Shown here piece after piece: positions 22,243-35,420 of a DNA stretch of 64,000 nucleotides. The stretch's first letter is position 1; the number at the start of each line of letters is the position of its first letter. The DNA lies in contig JACKQL020000007.1 of the NCBI GenBank assembly GCA_018296165.2, forward strand, positions 806,001-870,000, in the 5' to 3' direction. The translations under genes and the position numbers were made by a program. The DNA comes from Termitomyces sp. T153. Lineage: Eukaryota; Basidiomycota; Agaricomycetes; Agaricales; Lyophyllaceae. The notes below the pieces were generated by a model. That model was given only the letters and a program-made list of their open reading frames with translations. It was not told where the DNA came from and made no database searches.

Positions 22243-23434
22243 CAGGAATTTGTAAGACCCTTCAACTCATCTCCTGAACTTACTTTTGGCCAAGAATGAA
22301 GAAGGACGTCATGCAATACATAAGGGCCTGCAAACCTTGTCTCTGGGCCAAGGTATCCTGCCATTGCCCCCACAGATTCTTGAAGCCCCTCCCTATTGGC
22401 TGATGCCCCTGGTCCTCAATATCAATAGATCACATTGTTGAACTCCCTGACTCCAAAGGTTTCAATGCAATCCTTGTTGTTGTCTGCCACCTCACCAAGC
22501 AAGCCCTCTTCATCCCTTGCCACATCACCAACAATGCTCCAGAATTTGCCAAACTATTCCTGGAACATGTATTCTCCAAGCACAGACTCCTAATCACTAT
22601 GCAAGGCACTCAAAATCAAAATTAACCTCTCCACTGCCTATCACCCAGAGACCAACAGACAAACAGAATGAGTAGACCAGACATTGGAACAGTATCTCCA
22701 CCTCTACATTAACTATTTACAGAACAACTGGCATGCAGAACTCCTCCTTGCCAAGTTTACCTACAACAACATGCCCCACTCTGCTACCAGAGTTTCCCCC
22801 TTCTATGCCAACAAGGGCTACAACCCCTGACTCACCCTATTCCTCAAAGACATCCCCTCCCATGTCACTCACAAAGTCACTGAGGACCTCTGATCCCTCC
22901 ACCAGTTCCTCTGGGACAAGATAAACACTGCCAATCAAGCCTACTCCAAATATGCCAATGCCCAATGCAATCCCACCCCCGACTGGCCCCCCAGCACCTT
23001 AGTTTGGCTTGATTGATGCAACCTCAAGATCTGGAGGCCCTCCATCAAACTTGACCACAAATACCTTGGCCCTTTCAAAGTCCTCCAGAAGGTATCCATG
23101 CATGCCTACAAACTTGACCTACCTCCAGGCTTGAAAGGCCTCCACCCTGTGTTCCATGTCTGACTCCTTGAAAAACATGCTCTGGACCCCTTCCCCAGCC
23201 AACACTCCAGCTGACTGCCCCCCGTTGAAGTCAAAGATGAGTACCACTATGAGGTCAACCAAATCCTTGACTCCTGCATGGTCTGCAGCTGACCCCAGTA
23301 CTTGGTCTCCTGGAAGGGCTACAGACCTGAGGACAACACGTGGGAACCCCAAAGAAACCTCAACAGAGCCTCCAATAAACTCTGGGACTTCCATCAATGG
23401 CACCCCACCAAGCCCTGGGACCCCTGGGACTAGC
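22243..23434 (+). pseudogene. B1 pol, 3' part: integrase and chromodomain
   Basis: Continues the B1 integrase interrupted at 11397: zinc finger CX2C (CKPC), IDHIVELPDSKGF with the first Asp, then VFSKHRLL. Here about 60 bp present in B2 are deleted, removing the SDHG box and thus the second catalytic Asp. The Glu region (DQQTNR) follows with shifts. The chromodomain ([26 protein letters not shown]) ends at about 23434. TGA 23161-23163 is shared with B2 at 18863. This integrase cannot be active. Confidence 0.85.
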
Positions 23435-23650
23435 AAACATAGATGGCAATAGTGGGTGTAACCCCCACCTCTGAATTCACCAGGGATTTGACTCCCATGA
23501 GTACTCCCTACATGTTTTATTCACTCCCCTCCCACTTAACACTAAAAGACTCACTTATCCAGGCTGAATATCCAAAAATAGCCATATACACAAATTACAT
23601 AATAATACAAAGGTGCAAGCAGGCCAAGAAGACAAGTCCAAGAAAACCCC

Positions 23651-24413
23651 CTACTCCCCCTCCTCCTCTGACTCCACCTCTGCTATCCTCCCCACCATGG
23701 CCACTTCCAGTTGCACTACTACTATTGCCAGAACCTTAAGTTGTTCTGGGAGCAGTTCCCTCACATCCGTCACCACCTTCCACCATGCTCCAGGGTCTGC
23801 CATTGCCCTCTGCTGATGCTCCGCCAACAAACGCCTCATCTGCATAACCCCCTGTCCCAACTCTGGTGGAAGGTCCCCAGGCATCCTCACCAGCCCATCA
23901 TGGAAGGACCCCAGCGCCACTGATGCTCTATTGAGGAGAATGCAGTGCTCCCTGGCCCAGTCTGCAGAACAAAATCAGCTTCATAGGAAAAGGGAAATGA
24001 AGAAAAAAAAACACTCATGGAGCACTCCCCACTGCCCTGAGGCTGCCTTGTTGGCGAGCCACTCCTCCTGCTGCTGTGCTCTCTCTGCCATCTCCTGGGT
24101 TACTCCTACACTAGGCCCCTGCTGAGCCCCCCACACCTCTGACCCCTGTGCTGCCATCTTCACCCACGCTTCCAACAGGTCCATATGTGCTCGCAGCTTC
24201 TGAAGCTGCGACAGTCACTCTGTGGTGGTCCCCATGGCTATGTCCTTATCCCTCTGCGCCATGTCCTGCTCCCTCCAGACCCCATCCCTCTCCTCTACTA
24301 TCCTCCAAGCCTTCTCCTCACAAATGGCCAACAACCATTCCAGACCCTCCACCCAATGTTGCAAGAAAGCCTCAGTGGCCAACCACGATCCCCCTGTGGG
24401 CTGCTCAACCAGG
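23651..24413 (-). pseudogene. B1 antisense gene, C-terminal part
   Basis: Minus-strand frame homologous to the end of the B2 antisense protein: HDGLVRMPGDLPPELGQGVMQM, DPGAWWKV, ending EVESEEEGE, with the upstream helical block (EEWLANKAASGQW) in another frame. A TTCTGCAG precedes the DWARE-equivalent codons, as TTTCCATAG does in B2, hinting at a second intron. Element C separates this piece from the N-terminal part at 35752-36619. Confidence 0.65.
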
Positions 24414-24418
24414 GCCCT
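24414..24418. repeat. left target-site duplication of C (GCCCT)
   Basis: GCCCT directly before the LTR at 24419; identical GCCCT at 35747-35751 after the other LTR. Joining them restores the B1 antisense gene sequence. Confidence 0.9.
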
Positions 24419-24633
24419 TGTAGCCGGTGGCTACAGGTAGAACAATCTTGCATGTTTCATGCAGTAGCTGAATCAGACCAAAATATTGGATTAGACTAGA
24501 TACGTTGTGAATACAAGATGTTGGTCTTACATAATCTACCAATGCACGTCATGGACATGTGGTACAGTCCATATATGGCAGTGAGACATGATGTATTGTG
24601 TCTTGACTAAGTCTAAATAACCCGCTGGTTACA
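24419..24633 (-). repeat. 3' LTR of element C
   Basis: 215 bp with TG...CA ends; on the plus strand it runs TGTAGCCGG...GGTTACA. It is the more CpG-depleted of the pair. Confidence 0.92.
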
Positions 24634-25244
24634 TACCCCCCTTTTAGACCGATGCACGGTCTTGAGTAGGTTGGGTAGGTAGTTAACGAGGGCGTCATAG
24701 TGACACCTGCTGTCGTTGAAATGACAGCTGGATAGACAAGTCATACTCGTACGACAATGGATATTAGCAGGGCAAGTTAACTGCCTCGAGGATACAAGGT
24801 AGGTGCAGTATGACTGCACCCAATCTAATCACCAGGCCACTGAGTGGCCACCAAGATCACCCATGCACTCAGTACCCAGAAGGGTAAGGGAATCACACTG
24901 AGGGTGCGCCAGTGGCGCAGATAGATCAGGATATATGGTGGTTTCTCCGCCATGTATTGCAATACTATATAAAAAAAAACATAATCTCAAATGTGCTGTT
25001 AAGCATGGGTGGTCAGCAACGAAACTTGAGTGTAGGCACTCGACGTTACCTAAGGCAATATATACATAATGGGCTGTTCAGCCCGTTCCGGTGGTCGTCT
25101 GAGCTCTGCCCGCTTCTGTCATCATTGCCATCTCTGGTTGCGTGATGTTAATCGCAGGAGGGTGAGGCACGGATTCCGTCTTTGGGGGTCAAAGGACCCC
25201 CTGCAGCAGTTGCGTCTACCATAATAGCATCAGTTAGTGCGATG
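24634..25244 (-). other. element C 3' untranslated region
   Basis: 611 bp between the stop of the accessory frame and the 3' LTR. No coding signal. It contains a direct repeat of GATGTTAATCGCAG (about 25143 and 25241) and ends in the purine tract next to the LTR. Confidence 0.6.
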
Positions 25245-27683
25245 TTAATCGCAGATCCAATTACTGGCATTGTACCATGTGCCAGTGTTCTCTTCCACAA
25301 GTGACCCACATTTGGGTCCATTCCAATATAGTAAGAGGCCAGTAGCCTTGGGATCCTGTTGCGCCGCCATTTTGTCGGCGCGCTTGAAGAGGAGGCGATA
25401 ATGGTCCTCCTCGGAAATCTCTTGCCATCCATCCCAGTTAGGGATGGCGGGTGGAGTTCCATATACCGCAAGGCGCTGTAGGCACTCATCATCGACATCT
25501 CAAAAGATGTCAAGAGACATTGTCAGCTGGTGGAACTGCTGTTCCAAGTAGACCATGCCATATGTGTAGGCATGATCCACCCAGTCTGGAGGGATGCGGT
25601 TGTGAATCAAAACATGAATTGCATCATCGTTGGTAAAGTTCCGCACCTGATTGTCTGGTACGTGAACTTGCCGAATTTCCAGGTTGGCCCCAAACTGGGC
25701 CACAAAGGGTTGTGTTGGATTGGCCGCAGCATAAGCAGCCACCACCTCCCAATAGAGCCCAGGACACACCATGACCAGCGCAAACTGTCATACAATGGTG
25801 GTTTTACCTGCGCTGTTTGTGCAAAGAGCTCTGCATAGGGCTAACCCAAATAAGGTTTGCCAGTGCATGTGGTAGGCAAAATCTACTGCAATACCTTGCC
25901 AGGTGTTCTCCAAGCCTGGCCGGCCATAAATGAGCATGTACTGCGCTATTTGTCCGAGGTCAAAAGGCCTCTTTGGGTCAGGAGCGCGCATCACAATGTG
26001 TCGTTGTTCGACAATGGCCATGTCTTCTGGCCCTTGAATCAGGTTGGGCAGATCCCGATACAATGGAGACTGTAACAGTATCTGCATTGTTCTGTCTTGT
26101 AGCACCGTGTCCAGGCGCTGCGCAACCAATCGCAGCTCACTAATCAGCATAAATGCGACTATGCGGTCGCGACAAGAAACATTCGGGTTTGCACAATATC
26201 TAAAGAGCCATTCCAGCTCATAGGGTGTGCAGGGGAATCCCCTGTGTGTGAACTTGTATACCATTGTTCACGGCGTGTCTGCCACATTACCAGAGCTGAA
26301 CTCATAGGCAGCTGCGCAATTTGTGTTGGCACCCATGAGGACTGTATTGGTCTGGTACAAATAGTAGAACGAGGGCCCTAAGGCCCCGCGGAAAAAGGAA
26401 TTGAGCCGCTCAACGTTGAGCGACCCCCAGATCTTCACCCCCAACCCATTGGGGATGCATCCAGAGAAGTCGTTTTGTGCCCTACATGCCAGGGCAGCTG
26501 CAGCTTCAGCTCTATTTGCCTTCTTCTTGGCAAGCTTCTTATTTCATTGAACGTGCTGAAAGCGCTGTGTGGGCGTCTTGCCCTCTTCTTCCTCCTCCTC
26601 CTCCTCCTCGGAGGACTGTCCATAATCACTTGAGTCCTCCTCTGTGGGGATGGCCTTTGTCTTGCCCTTGCTGGCAGCTGAAGTCTTGGCTGCCTCAGCC
26701 ATCAACCCATCATATTGCGCCAGTGTGCACGGGTCAGTGGCCACCATGACAACTTTGAACTGCACGGCAGGCGCAGGCACAGTAATTGGCAACATGAATA
26801 GTAGTTGCGTGGCGTCAGCCTGCATGGGAACACCTGCCGGAAAGTCAACAATTTCCATATTGTCAACTTTGAGGGGGGGCTTGCGCCCCCGAGACGGTCT
26901 GGACGGCCCTTGCATACCAGGGCCCATGGCTGACATTGCCAGTCCCCAATTCAAGGGACCAGCTGTTTGAGAAACAGATGTGTGCGTATGCGTGCCTGAG
27001 TTCATCGCGTCCAACAACGCCATCTCATCCCAATCGAGAGGCCCGTCGGACATTTCTTCATCTCACTGCTCTAGCGAGAGTTCAGCGAGGGGTGCATCTG
27101 GCACCCAAGATTTGATTGGCGCAGCTTGCGCCGGTGTGGCAGGAGGCCGTGCAGGTAGTACTGGGGTGGTCAAGGCCACCGCTAGACCTGGGTGAGCAAC
27201 CACGGGTGCTACTGCCCTGGCCACTTCCATCGGTCGTGGTGGTTGTGGTTTGGCCCATTTGGGCTCCATGCTCAACCCCTCGTGGACGGGAAGCTTGCAC
27301 TTTGCAGCACGATTGATCTGTTCCAGCGCGGTTACGTGCTGCCTCCTCATAAGCTCAATCTGGTCGAGCAGTCCCTCCATCACCATCACTGCAAGGTCAT
27401 CTTGCAGGAACTCAGCCATTGTGGGTACTGGTTGCCTGGCTGCCTCCAGGCAGCCCAACACCACCTCCGTTCCCATCCTCATTTGCGCTTGTGGCGCATA
27501 TGTCTCCACCAAGGGTTGCGCCACTGCACGCGTGTATGACTGTCCTCCACCCTGAAGCTGGCTTGGCCCCAGGTAGTACACGTGCTCGTAGCGCGCTTCC
27601 TCTTCCTCATCCACGTCCATCCTCACATGGACAGGCGTCTGGTAAGGCAACGGCTCCTTGCAACCTGGATAGGCCACAGCCAT
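25245..27683 (-). pseudogene. accessory reading frame of element C, unknown function
   Basis: A frame of 813 codons (ATG 27683, TAA 25245) lies in sense orientation after pol, an unusual place for a third gypsy gene. Its only interruptions are five TGA codons (27063, 26544, about 26268, 25788, 25500), each explainable as CGA decay. N-terminal part: acidic (DVDEEEEA), then helical, then Pro/Ala-rich; middle: EEDSS and a run of Glu, a Lys-rich segment (NKKLAKKKANRAE); C-terminal about 400 residues look globular (RGFPCTPYELEWLFRYC, RDRIVAFMLISELRLVAQRL, WDGWQEISEEDHYRLLFKRADK). No membrane segment or signal peptide is visible, so an envelope role is unlikely. I do not recognise the family. Confidence 0.7.
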
Positions 27684-28058
27684 GTATTGCTGAATTCTCT
27701 GTTGCGGTTGGCTACAATATTGACCTTGTGCAGGTCTCCCCCCCCTGACCAGAGCTCTACAAGCTCTGTCCAGGTTTAGGCTGGCCTCAATAGGCCATTT
27801 CTCTTAATAAAGTCTACACGTCTCTGACATGTCACGACAAGGACAGAAAAAAAAGAAAAGATCTCCCAACTCCGCTAGGCAGACAAACAATTACAAACTC
27901 TCAGCCACATGGCACACGGCCTCTGAGAGTTCCGTGGTCAATATGACCACACAACCCAATGTAGCCAAATGTCCAGCCACCGGGATTGTCCGTGATCAAC
28001 ATGGCCACACCACCCCATTGGCCATTCGGACTTAGCCAATTTCTGGCTACCATGCGCT
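27684..28058 (-). other. element C spacer between pol and accessory frame
   Basis: 375 bp with no open frame. On the minus strand it contains T-rich (CTTTTCTTTTTTTTCTG) and G-rich tracts. It could hold a leader or promoter for the accessory frame; nothing specific is recognisable. Confidence 0.4.
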
Positions 28059-31000
28059 CTATGCGCGTTGTGAGAGGTGACAAGGGCATTTAACGCCCTG
28101 CAGTTCCAAGTAACAATCCATCACTGCCAGCGATTTACAGTTAGCCAGAGGTTCCCATGTGGTGTCCCCCAAGCTCCAATGCACCTCGAACTCGAGGTCT
28201 CCAGACTGAGTCCAGCGATGACCTATGAGGTCATCTACAAACCATTCCTGGTCATCAGCAGTGCCGAAGTCATAAGGTTCTGGTGTTGCGCGATTTGGGA
28301 ATAGCGCATTGTTACTCGCTGAATAAGGTCGCAAGAGCGACACATGGAACTTCGGTACAATTCGTCGTGCCTGCAATGCAGTCAGCAGCTCGAGCACATA
28401 GTTTGATGTGCTCGGCTCAGCTTCCAGGACCTTATATGGTCCTACCCATTTAGGGCAAAGCTTGCTTGCCCGCCCCTTGGGCAAATTCAAGTTCTTGGTG
28501 GACAAATACACCAATCCACCCTTGTCAATAGCCGGTTCATCTCCCCGGCGGTTATAAGCATGGCGCGTCTGGAAGACGCAGGCCTCAATGATTGCATCAT
28601 GTGCATTTGCAAGGTTGGTTAGCACAGTCTGTGCGAAGTCCTTGATCCTTCAATGGATCACTTCGTCCATACGAAGTTCTTTGATCATAGATGGCATATA
28701 GCCACTATTAAGTTCAAAGGGTGCATACCCTGTCGTTTCAGACACACTCGCATTTATTGCAAATTCCACCATGGGCAGTCGGTCGACCCAGTCCTTCTGA
28801 TCAGGCCGGACAAATGCCCGAAAGATCTGTGCAACATTGCGATTCGTGCGCTCCGTCTGACCATCCGTCTGCGGATGGAATGAAGTTGACATGAGCAACT
28901 TTGCTCCAAGCAGCTTGTGCAGCTCCTTCCACCATTTGGAAGTAAACTTTGAGTCTCAACCGCTTACAATTGAGCTAGGTAGGCCATGTAGGCGTACTAT
29001 CTCTTTGAGATAGATCCAAGATAGCTCCGACGCCTTAGTCGTCGTGTTTACTGGGATAAGATGGACCATACTGGTCATGCGGCAAATCACTACCCATAGG
29101 TAGTTGAAACCGCGTGATTCAGGAAATGGTCCAATGAAGTCCATCCCTATAGAGTCCCAGGGTTTCACTGGGACTGGAAGCGAATGTAGCTTTCCAGCTG
29201 GCTTCTGGTTCGAAGTCTTCGAACGGTGACAAGATTCACATGTCGCACAAAACTGATTTGTCTCTTTGGCCATTTGTGGCCACCAATATGATTGACGCAT
29301 GTATTCAAGCGTCTTCTGATATCCAAAGTGCCCAACAATACGATGGGCTTGATCCAGAGTTGTCGTGATTAACGACCTATCCCACGGTACACATACCACC
29401 TTCGCACCAGCAGGGCTCACCATATAGATGAGCTTATGTTCAATGACGAAGCACGGATGCTCCGCGGGCTTGTCAAGTATCTCGACATAGAATTTGTCTT
29501 GTGAGTATCCTTTCCGGATACATGCGCGCAACTGCGCGTCTTCAAGATCAGCAGTTCTAGGGATAGGATCATCGATGCCTAGCACCTGTTCCACTGTTGG
29601 ATTGTCATCACTAGATGATGGTTCTTCTATTGGCCGTGTAACGGCTGGTCCTGCACCAGCAAGACCTTGAGCTTTGAGGTCTCGGGCTTCTAGTTGCTCC
29701 TGAAGCCGCTTGCTGCGGCGCAACGCGTGAGCCTGCATGGCTCAAATCTCTACATGACGTTCCGCTATCTCCTGGAACCAATGCAACGGCAGATCCTCTC
29801 CATCAGGATCAATACGCTTGTCTGCCTGGACAAAGTCATGGACATCGTGAACATCGTCACGAGTATCACTCTCAAAGTATTGTGATAAGCAGTCCGCGAC
29901 TTTATTCAGCTCCCCTTTGACATATGTTATGTCAAACTGGTATCGTGACATATAGTCAATCCATCGACGCTGTCGCGGAGACAAGTGTACTTGAGTTTTG
30001 AAAAACTCTAATGCTTTATGATCCGTTATAATATGGATCTTATATCCCATGAGTTTATCCTCCCATTTCAGGAGGGCTTCCAAGATAGCGAGTGTCTCTA
30101 ACTCGTGTACTGCATAGTTCTGTTGCGCAGTTGTAAACTTGCACGACATAAAGCCTGCCGGTCTGCAGGTTTGCCAAGTCTTCCCTTGGCCAAACATGGC
30201 CCCTACGCCTGTCTTTGACGCATCGCAGATGAGCCATATTGGCTCATCGAGACACGGATCGATTGGGCAGATAATCAGCGTCTTCGCGCAGATTTGTTTA
30301 ATCATCTCGAAGCACCGCTGATGTAGCGGTCGCCAGTGAAATGGAGACCCGTTCTGGGTCATGGCCATGAGAGGGCCAGTATATGCAGTTACGTCTGGTA
30401 AAAAGTTACCAATGTAGTTAACCAGTCCAACAAAGCGTTGGATATCATTGTAATTACGTGGTGTTTGCCACTCTTGAATACGATCGAGTTTATCTGAGTC
30501 TGGGTGTATACCCCGCGTGTCTATGACATGCCCTAAGCAGTCGATGCTCTGTGCATATAGTTCACACTTCTTCCACTTGAGATATAAGCTTGCTTCACGC
30601 AGTTGTTCAAATATGACTCATAAGTGCCGCTCATGCTCCTCTATGGAGTCTGAATAAATAAAAATATTGTCTAGATAGACGTGCATAAACTTTCCAATAA
30701 TGTCTCAGAATATAGAGGTCATCAACCTCTGGAATGTAGCTGGCACGTTACAGTCACCAATTTGCATGATGTTACTGACAAATGTCCCCATCAGAGACAT
30801 GAACACAGTTTTTGGGATATCTTCCACGCATATGCGTACTTGTTCATAAGCATCCGTCAGGTCAATCTTCGATCTGTACTTAGCCTTCGCAACATCTTCA
30901 CAAATGACTTCCTGATCAGGAAGGGGCGTCACATCTTTGACAGTATTGTTGTTGCACTGTCGCGCATCCAAGGCAGTCCTTATGTCCCATCTTTCTTGGG

Positions 31001-32790
31001 AATGCATAGTAATGGTGCTGCTTGCATCGCCGGGCGTGGTTCCCACCACTTAGCATTAATGTAACGATTCGTTTTATCACGAAGCTGCTCCTGTAGTGCT
31101 CGCAGACAGCGAGGCAAGTGATACTTGTACTGCTTTGTCTTGTCTATGAGATTGATCTCATGGTTCACCTCCCGCCATGGCGGGAGTTCGCGCTTCGTCC
31201 CGTTGACTATATCCACAAATTCCTGCTGCCATTGCTGGCATAACCGCAGAATGTCCTCTTCTCTTAAGCCAGTAGCTTTGGCTTTACCTTTGTCTACGTG
31301 CTTTTGGCACATCTGAACCTTTGGTTCAAATTGTTCTCTAAGCGCACATAAGTGCACTTCCTCAGTATCTTCCATCCTCAGCCTCAGAGGAGGCTTTGAG
31401 ACTGTCAACTTTGTCGACCACTGTACACTTTTCACTGTTAGCAATCGTCCATCGAACATTATGTCTGATGGTTCTGAGATTTCTTCGGCAAAAGGCTGCC
31501 GATAACCTTCCCCAGTGGGTCAAGATGACCCAACCCATCTCTGCGCCACCATTGAGGCTACCACCTTGTTTCACTCCAGTGGCATACGCAGGTCATAGGC
31601 CCACTGCATGTCCAGTGGCGGCACTGGTTGATCCCAAAAGGATCTTGCACTATTAGTTGTTTCTGCCGCACTTGCGGCACTTTGTCGACATTCTTTGACC
31701 TCGTCTGTTATGAGGTCTTCCACCCTCACTCTGGAGCTAGTTGGTTGGCACTCCCACGATCCTAGGTTCACTTGTTCTGCATGAGTCTCATCAGGTTGAC
31801 AAGCCTTGTCAGGCTTCTTCATGGCCTTTCTCTCTGCCGTTCTTGGCCTATCCGGCCCATCCCCCCTTTCCAGAGTTCCTTGGAGCTCTTCTTCAGATAT
31901 CATGATCACTGGCGCATTTGCCGGTAGGCTGGCCATTGTCGCCAGCTCCTCACCAACATCTTCCACCGTCGCATTCCTGCAACCTTTTAGTCAGTCGCGA
32001 TCCTCACAGTGCTTCTCCATTGCTTGATACCGTCGTAGACAACCATCCGTGTCCACCAGGACCACTCTCTCAGCCCTCAACGGTGTTCTGTTGACGATCA
32101 CCTTGTTATTGACAAGTCGAGCAAGACTTTGTTCTTATGCATAAATGGCGTACTGATGATCATGTCATAGCGATCAAAATTTGCTATATCCACATATTCT
32201 TTCGTCGGCTGTCCCAATGTCTTCACTCTAACCTCCACGCCAAACTGTACAACAGTGCGACTCCCCACAGTACTGAGCTGGAGCATCAATGGCTCCGTCA
32301 GCTCATGAACGTGTATCGCATTCACATGCGCAAACTGGGGCGTAATGCCCATAGTGGTACTCCCCAAGTCCCACAGCATCCACGCAGGATGTCCGTTGAC
32401 CTCTACATAGGTCACCAAACACTCCTTCTCTTGAGGAGTATAATGGGGTTGTTGCAGCTTGTCAGCTGCCTTCTGCAGTGTCACACGTCGCATACGAACA
32501 TGACCATCCCCTTGATGCTCAGTCAGAGCAACCAGGTGCTCCTCCTCGTCATCATGAGCATAGTAATCATTATCATATACGTCCACTGCGACATATTCAT
32601 CTCCATCGATTTGGATGCTCTCAGCATCGTCCACTGCAGATTGTTCCTCAACATCTTGAGGAACTTCCTTGTTGTCATGGGCAGGCTCCTCTGGGCCTGC
32701 CTCAGCGTCGCTCTCAACGTCGCTCTCTACTGCCGCTGTATGGGCAGCTCTCACTTGCGCTCATGGCACTTTGCATTCTTTTGAGAAGTG
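28059..32790 (-). pseudogene. element C pol: protease, RT, RNaseH, integrase, chromodomain
   Basis: From the 5' side: acidic linker; protease with MLWDLGSTTMGIT (canonical DSGST altered to DLGST); RT with LCIPKKDGT, KIDLTDAYEQVRI, and YLDN in place of YLDD near 30665; RNase H (WLICDASKTGVGAM, ELETLAILEAL, TDHKALEFF); integrase with finger (HFGYQKT...CESC), GMDFIGPFPES, a damaged VSG*DSKF second box, and QTDGQTERTN; GPY/F region (KWVGPYKVLE); chromodomain (EWFVDDLIGHR, FEVHWSLGDTTWEP) to the stop at 28059. Multiple TGA codons and frame changes between blocks (about 31990, 31010, 30620). Catalytically dead. Confidence 0.9.
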
Positions 32791-35420
32791 GCCCATCCGG
32801 CAACAATTGTAGCAGCGTGGTGATCCACCACTGGACTTGTATCCTGCATCTCTGCCACCAAAGGCAGCCTTGGGAGGTCCCACTCTTGGTGGTACATCCC
32901 GCGTTGCCCTTGGTGCAGGTTGGCCCAAGCCGGGCCCATAGCGGGCATCTCTCCCTGCTGGTCCATTCCAGTTAGCCCATGACCTGGCCTCTGCCCTGCA
33001 GGCATTGTGCGCCGTACTACGAACCGCAGATTGCGGTTTTGTTCCATCTTGGAGTGCTTCGCTAAGAATGTTCCAACCTTAACAGGTTGGTGCTGTCCAG
33101 TAGCGCGACGAGAACTGCGCTGATCATAATGTGTTGCAGTCCAGGCAGACTGCTCATAGCATATAGCATACGCTAGGAATTTGGTCACTGTGTTGACCTC
33201 TGGTGATAGGTTATCGTCGTGTATCAGTGCGCGATGCATCTCAGCAGGTATTCCGTCCAGGAATGTTTCCCGGATGGTAAACTCATCTGGGTAGACGGCC
33301 ATATTCTGAGCATGACCCACCAGGTCATCATAGAATGTCTGGACGCCCGTTCGGGCATCATACACAGCCGTCCTGAAGGCTTCACAAGCCTCTTTCATCA
33401 TTGCTGCATTGACAAAGCGGTTATACAACTCTATCAGGACCTCCTTGAAGGTCCAATATGGCTTGTCCCTGTTCATATGCAAGACATGTCTGCAGAACCA
33501 GTTCCGTGCTTCTCCATCCATGAATTCATGGAGCACAAAAATGCGCTCCTGGTCCATGTCATCTCCACCATAGCAGCAAGCTGCTAAATGATAGCAGACA
33601 TCCATAGCCCAGTCTTCCAACTGGGAGAACTTATGTCCTCCAGCATATGCTCGGATATGCTTTCCATCAGATTGACGAGGCTTGACCCCATCTGGGAACT
33701 TGAACCTGACTCCCAAGGAGTCATCCACTAGACGATTAAGGTGGTCATGCATATGATCCATGTGGATCTTGACCACCTCATTCATCCCAGGCATACTTGC
33801 ACGCAAATCATGAGGTGAGAGTAAAGACCATGCCCTAATCGCTTGATGTGTGGGCTCCTCAGTCCTGCGTTCAAGACGCAGACCTTGCGGCCCCCGAGGT
33901 ACTGGTTGTTTGGTGGGACGACCTGGTGGGCTACAATTGTCTCAATGATCTCATTGATCCTGGTCGTTGTTATGATGACCATGTCCACGGTCACTGTGGT
34001 GGTCATCATCACCACTACCATCTCCCGGATCTTTATCCGGTTCGCCAGTCCTCATGATGAATTGTCACCTCATATCATCTATGGGCGTGACACCTCCACG
34101 CCCTTCAAACACTACTCCTTGGTCGTCTCCTCAGGTCCACAAATCCTGATTGCGGATGCGTTGATAATTAATGCGCTCATTCCAGTTGTCCACTAGGTGG
34201 ACTTGTCTCGCAACACGTTGCAGCATAACAGGTTCCTCCGGAACGCTTTCATCACGTTCCTCTTCCTTAATCGTGACACGTCGACGAAGCATCCTATCCT
34301 CAGGCAGAGTATTCGCCTCATCCTCACCAGCAGGGTGAGACGTTGCCATCTCTACCTCTGATAATGCCTGCCTAGGCATTCCACTAGTATTAGATTGCCA
34401 TTGTGCAGCATTTTGCCACCTCTCGTAGTCCTGCTGGGACTCATTTGCCTGCCTAGGCGCATTCAGGATGTCCATCACCTCTGCAATGTCTGGCATGCAT
34501 TGACGCAATAGTGCATCATAGTCCACAGACTCAGCCGGTGTGGCTGTTGATATTGCGGTCCCTCGGGCTGTCTTGCATTTAATGTACTCATTGAGCTCCA
34601 ACTCAAATATCCATGCAAAAAGTTCGATATATTCAGTCAAATCAGCCCTAGGTACCCGCTGGCCTCTATCAGCCAATAATTGTAGATGCTTTACCACGTA
34701 AAGCTGTAGACGCTTCTGCATCAATTCTTTAGTGACCGTTGGAAAACGGTCAAGAACCAGCTGAAGCTGGACTGACAAGGTTGATAGCGACCTTCCATCC
34801 TCCTCTTCATCAGAGGAGTCTAGTTCAGATGCTAGGTCCAGAACTTTCCCGGGGCTCTTGAGCCTCACCTGTGGCTCCTTGCCACTCCTCCTCAACTTCT
34901 CCTTCATCGGAGGCGCTGCAGGCGCCTCTTCTCACAATTGTTCCGTCTGCCCAGTCACTGTGGATGGGCTCACTCCTGGCTGCATTGTCATCTGCTCTGA
35001 CAGCACTTTCTGAGCCTGCTTAGCTCCTTGCTCGGGCTGCATTGTCCGGAATGGTGTGCTATGCGCTAGTGCGCTACCCTGAGTTGTGTCTGCATATCGG
35101 ACAGATCCACCCATTGCCCCCGATGAGCACATAGTGTTCTCGGGCAAATTTGGGTAGACCAGCGATGCTAGATTCGTCGCTGGGATCAACGATCCCAATG
35201 CAAATGAGATGTCCCCTGGTCTAGAACCAGGGTTCAATATCAATTTCATCCGTGAAACGGATAATCTCCCTGGCATACTGAAACTCTCGCTAATATCGCG
35301 AGTTATTTGATCATCCCGCTTGCGCAGGGGCTGGTATTTCGACGCTGAAGGCGTCTCAGTAGCAAAGGAGCCAGCATGTGGCTCCACGAGTCCTGGTGGT
35401 TGACCACCTGAGTTAGCCAT
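32751..35420 (-). pseudogene. element C gag
   Basis: Starts MANSGGQPPGLVEP at 35420. One reading frame is kept through TGA codons (after GQTEQL, after QDLWT) down to about 33800. There the gag core begins: RLVDDSLGVRFKFPDG, HKFSQLEDWAMDVCYHL, FMDGEARNWF, WTFKEVLIELYNRFV, a typical retrotrans_gag layout. The zinc knuckle (CYNCCRMGHFSKEC, CX2CX4HX4C) near 32770-32815 is in a neighbouring frame, the one used by pol, marking either a frameshift site or decay. Unusually long (about 880 codons) for a gypsy gag, with an acidic low-complexity first half. Confidence 0.85.

Noticed and set aside
24834..25160. tRNA-like or structured RNA in element C 3' region
   Set aside because: No cloverleaf with A and B boxes could be drawn; only a short direct repeat is present.
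26544..26970. Plus-strand frames with Ser/Pro runs in element C
   Set aside because: Complement of the accessory frame's acidic region; no supporting motif.
25245..27683. Envelope protein in element C
   Set aside because: No signal peptide, membrane segment or Cys-rich ectodomain is visible.
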